Shown here: piece by piece, positions 8,914-10,540 of the stretch
Layout: each line of letters starts with the position of its first letter
Position numbering within the stretch: the first letter of the stretch is position 1
From: Smittium mucronatum
Taxonomy: Eukaryota > Kickxellomycota > Harpellomycetes > Harpellales > Legeriomycetaceae
Direction of reading: 5' to 3'
Assembly (NCBI GenBank): GCA_001953115.1
Contig: LSSL01003971.1
Span: 1-10,540, forward strand
DNA length: 10,540 nucleotides
Notes under the pieces: model-generated
What the model saw: the letters and a program-made list of their open reading frames with translations, nothing else
What the model was told of the DNA's origin: nothing
The model's database searches: none
Position numbers and translations under genes: made by a program

Positions 8914-9405
8914 AATTTGGCCAAAAAATATAAATTTAAAAATTTTGAGTTGAAAAAAACCAAAATTCTATCTAAGAGTGATATCTATATATATTTAATT
9001 TTATGCCAAATTATATGTAATAATTATACTTTTTTCATATTTTTTTTCTACTGAATAGCGCAATATGATGCATGATTTGGCCTCTTTGTTTACGCGCACT
9101 GTTAAAGTTACAGTGGACTTTTTAAAAAAGCAAAATCTTATTCAATTGAGAAAATAATCTGCAATATTATTTGAAAAAGATAAGAAAATGTCTCAAAGAT
9201 CAGAAAAAGATCAAAGGAACATATAATCACTTGAAATGTTGTACTGCTGATTAAATAATCATATTTTTACTAGCTAAACTTTTTTTTTATTAAATATACT
9301 TAATTAGAATGAAAAAATTTCCTTGTTAAAATGGTTAATTAGTTTTATTAAAACTAAATGCTGGAATTTTATAATTTGGCCAAAAGTTTAAAATTTTGGA
9401 CCAAA
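8914..9405. repeat. Dispersed TTTGGCCAAAA motif, two copies, one as hairpin
   Basis: The 13-base string AATTTGGCCAAAA occurs at 8914-8926 and again at 9373-9385 in the same orientation. Both copies are followed within about 20 bases by a related TTTAAAA...ATTTTG(A/G) string, so the similarity extends over about 30 bases with a gap. At the second copy, TTTTGGACCAAA (9394-9405) forms the other arm of an imperfect stem with an 8-base loop. Related TTTGGCC strings stand alone at 9077 and 10050. This is the look of a dispersed repeat family or of miniature-transposon ends. The 450-base interval between the copies contains no gene I recognise. Confidence 0.45.
9097..9115. repeat. CACTGT/ACAGTG hairpin, resembling a Tc1/mariner terminus
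   Basis: CACTGT (9097-9102) and ACAGTG (9110-9115) form a 6-bp stem with a 7-base loop. Read rightwards from 9109, the sequence TACAGTGGACTTTTTAAAAA resembles the outer end of Tc1/mariner elements, which begin with CAGTG next to a TA target. The hairpin could be two such ends lying back to back. No partner end and no transposase remnant were seen in the window, so this stays a resemblance. The base content of 9089-9118 is visibly higher in G+C than its surroundings. Confidence 0.35.
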
Positions 9406-10189
9406 GGCTTTATCATTTGTTTCAATGGTTAATATTTTTGCATAAGGTTTAATAAAAATTGGAAGCCCTGTAATTACTCGACAGAGGTTATGAATAAGTT
9501 ATATTTCTATTAAAATTGAACTGGTTCAAGGTCTATAAAAAAGGAGGGACTATAAAATAGTTTGTTGAAAATCTTAGCCCTTATAAAATTGGAATATTTT
9601 TAGTATTTAAAGGTTAACGGATACAGGATATTCCGAACAAATATAATTCTGCCCTTATTTTTTAATAATTTCTTACCTAAAATTCATTAGCTGTTTATTA
9701 CAAACCCTATGTTCCCCATTAAATAGGGTCATAATCTTATTTTTGGTTAAGGGGTTCAATTTACCTTTATAAAAAATCGTCCATATTTTTGACTGTATTT
9801 CTAATATTTTAATACATCTGTTCCTTTTATTCTTTTTTCAATATAATCTTTAAAAATATAAATTTGATAAAAAAACTTGTAAAATTATAAATAGCACTTT
9901 CCAAATGATAAGCATCTTTTATTTAAGTGTACACTAAATTCATTTTTTCAGCAAATGTTGTTTTTCATTCTAATAATTAAAATTCGCCAATGATATTGCC
10001 AAAACTCAATCAATAAATGAAATCATTTTTTATAAGAATTTTCATCTGTTTGGCCTTTTTTCGACACCAAAATGTTATCCAACCAAAGTCAAATATCTAA
10101 TTTATCACCAAAAAAATACTTTTCCAAACATTTCCCGTCACAATAATCTTTATTAAATCACCAAAAAAATTTCGCGTTTTTCATATTGG

Positions 10190-10225
10190 TTTTATTTGTT
10201 TTATTTGTTTAATTTGTTTAATTTC
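10190..10225 (+). repeat. 9-bp tandem repeat, four units
   Basis: Two copies of TTTTATTTG (10190-10198, 10199-10207) are followed by TTTAATTTG (10208-10216) and TTTAATTTC (10217-10225). The change from TTTTA to TTTAA halfway suggests duplication in two steps. It sits about 225 bases upstream of the open frame at the right edge and forms a T-rich tract that could be part of its promoter. Confidence 0.65.
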
Positions 10226-10256
10226 TTCTTTTAATCTTTTTTTTTTGCTTTCTATA

Positions 10257-10262
10257 ACGCGT
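10257..10262. promoter_or_regulatory. ACGCGT site (MluI cell-cycle box sequence)
   Basis: ACGCGT is the site bound by the MBF complex in many fungi, controlling genes of the G1/S transition. It lies 187 bases before the ATG at 10449. A further TTTCGCG string lies near 10170. In DNA this poor in G+C such sites are uncommon, but one palindromic hexamer can still occur by chance. If the organism is not a fungus the reading does not apply. Confidence 0.25.
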
Positions 10263-10448
10263 AATTTGATTTTCAATGCGATATTAAATATCTCTGGCTA
10301 AAGATATTATTTAATCTTTAGGCTTGATATAAATTTTTATTATTTAAGCTGATATTACTGTGAAATTTATATACAAACTTTCTTTTTATTAAATTTATAT
10401 CTTAAATAACTGGTGGGTGTTAATTTATTATTTAATACAACAAAAAAA

Positions 10449-10540
10449 ATGATAAACAGAAGCATACCATCAATAAGTTTTGGATTAGATGAAGAGATAT
10501 CAAGAAAATGGAATATCTCAAGAAAATCAATACTGAAAAA
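10449..10540 (+). CDS. 5' end of an unidentified gene, cut by the window edge
   Basis: An open frame starts with ATG at 10449 and stays open for 30 codons to the window end. The peptide begins MINRSIPSISFGLDEEISRK and continues with Trp-, Ser- and Lys-containing residues. Its composition (Asp, Glu, Arg, Ser, Trp, Gly) differs from the Phe/Ile/Lys/Asn peptides that chance frames give here. The start context is CAAAAAAAATGA, with A at -3, typical of fungal and protist starts. An in-frame TAA at 10407 lies upstream, and ATG 10449 is the first Met after it. I do not recognise the family, and 30 residues are too few to name a domain. No membrane segment or signal peptide is seen. It could be a first exon or a chance frame. 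Confidence 0.45.
   Translation, partial: MINRSIPSISFGLDEEISRKWNISRKSILK

Larger units (their letters stand above)
8900..10440. other. AT-rich spacer leading to the gene at the right edge
   Basis: No coding or RNA gene was recognised here. The stretch holds the TTTGGCC repeats, the CAGTG hairpin, the 9-bp tandem repeat at 10190-10225 and an ACGCGT site at 10257-10262. The last 300 bases before 10449 are pyrimidine-rich on the plus strand and may be the promoter and 5' leader of the gene that follows. Confidence 0.55.

Overview
The window is a very AT-rich stretch (by eye roughly three quarters A+T or more, with many long A and T runs) and it contains no intact gene. There are no ribosome binding sites, no dense packing of genes and no prokaryotic operon. 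The only recognisable protein remains include a eukaryote-type retrotransposon polymerase. This points to nuclear, intergenic DNA of an AT-rich eukaryote. A fungus of the Glomeromycotina kind would fit, but so would other AT-rich protists or animals, and the lineage is a guess.

Layout. Bases 1-1340 are non-coding. Bases about 1342-4940 hold one large decayed mobile element, read left to right on the plus strand: a gag-like part (1342-2078), a DIRS/Ngaro-type reverse transcriptase (about 2100-2978), its RNase H and trailing domain (3082-3608), and then a tyrosine recombinase (about 3840-4940). All parts carry in-frame stops and frameshifts. The recombinase fragments resemble the P4/phage-integrase family of bacteria, with an arm-type DNA-binding domain at the N-terminus, an HGF(R) box, a second His and the catalytic Tyr with YN, rather than the recombinase usually described in DIRS elements. 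This RT-RNase H plus P4-type integrase arrangement is the most interesting thing in the window.

Bases 4990-10440 are a long AT-rich spacer with scattered small structures: a 13-A run next to T/A-rich pentamers, a hairpin and a 12-G run, short tandem repeats, two copies of a TTTGGCCAAAA motif, a hairpin with a Tc1/mariner-like CAGTG end, and a 9-bp tandem repeat. Two open stretches in it (7926-8255 and 8456-8716) match nothing I recognise and look like chance.

At the right edge an open frame starts with ATG at 10449 and runs off the window. It may be the first exon of a real gene. An ACGCGT element (the MluI cell-cycle box sequence of fungi) lies about 190 bases upstream of it.
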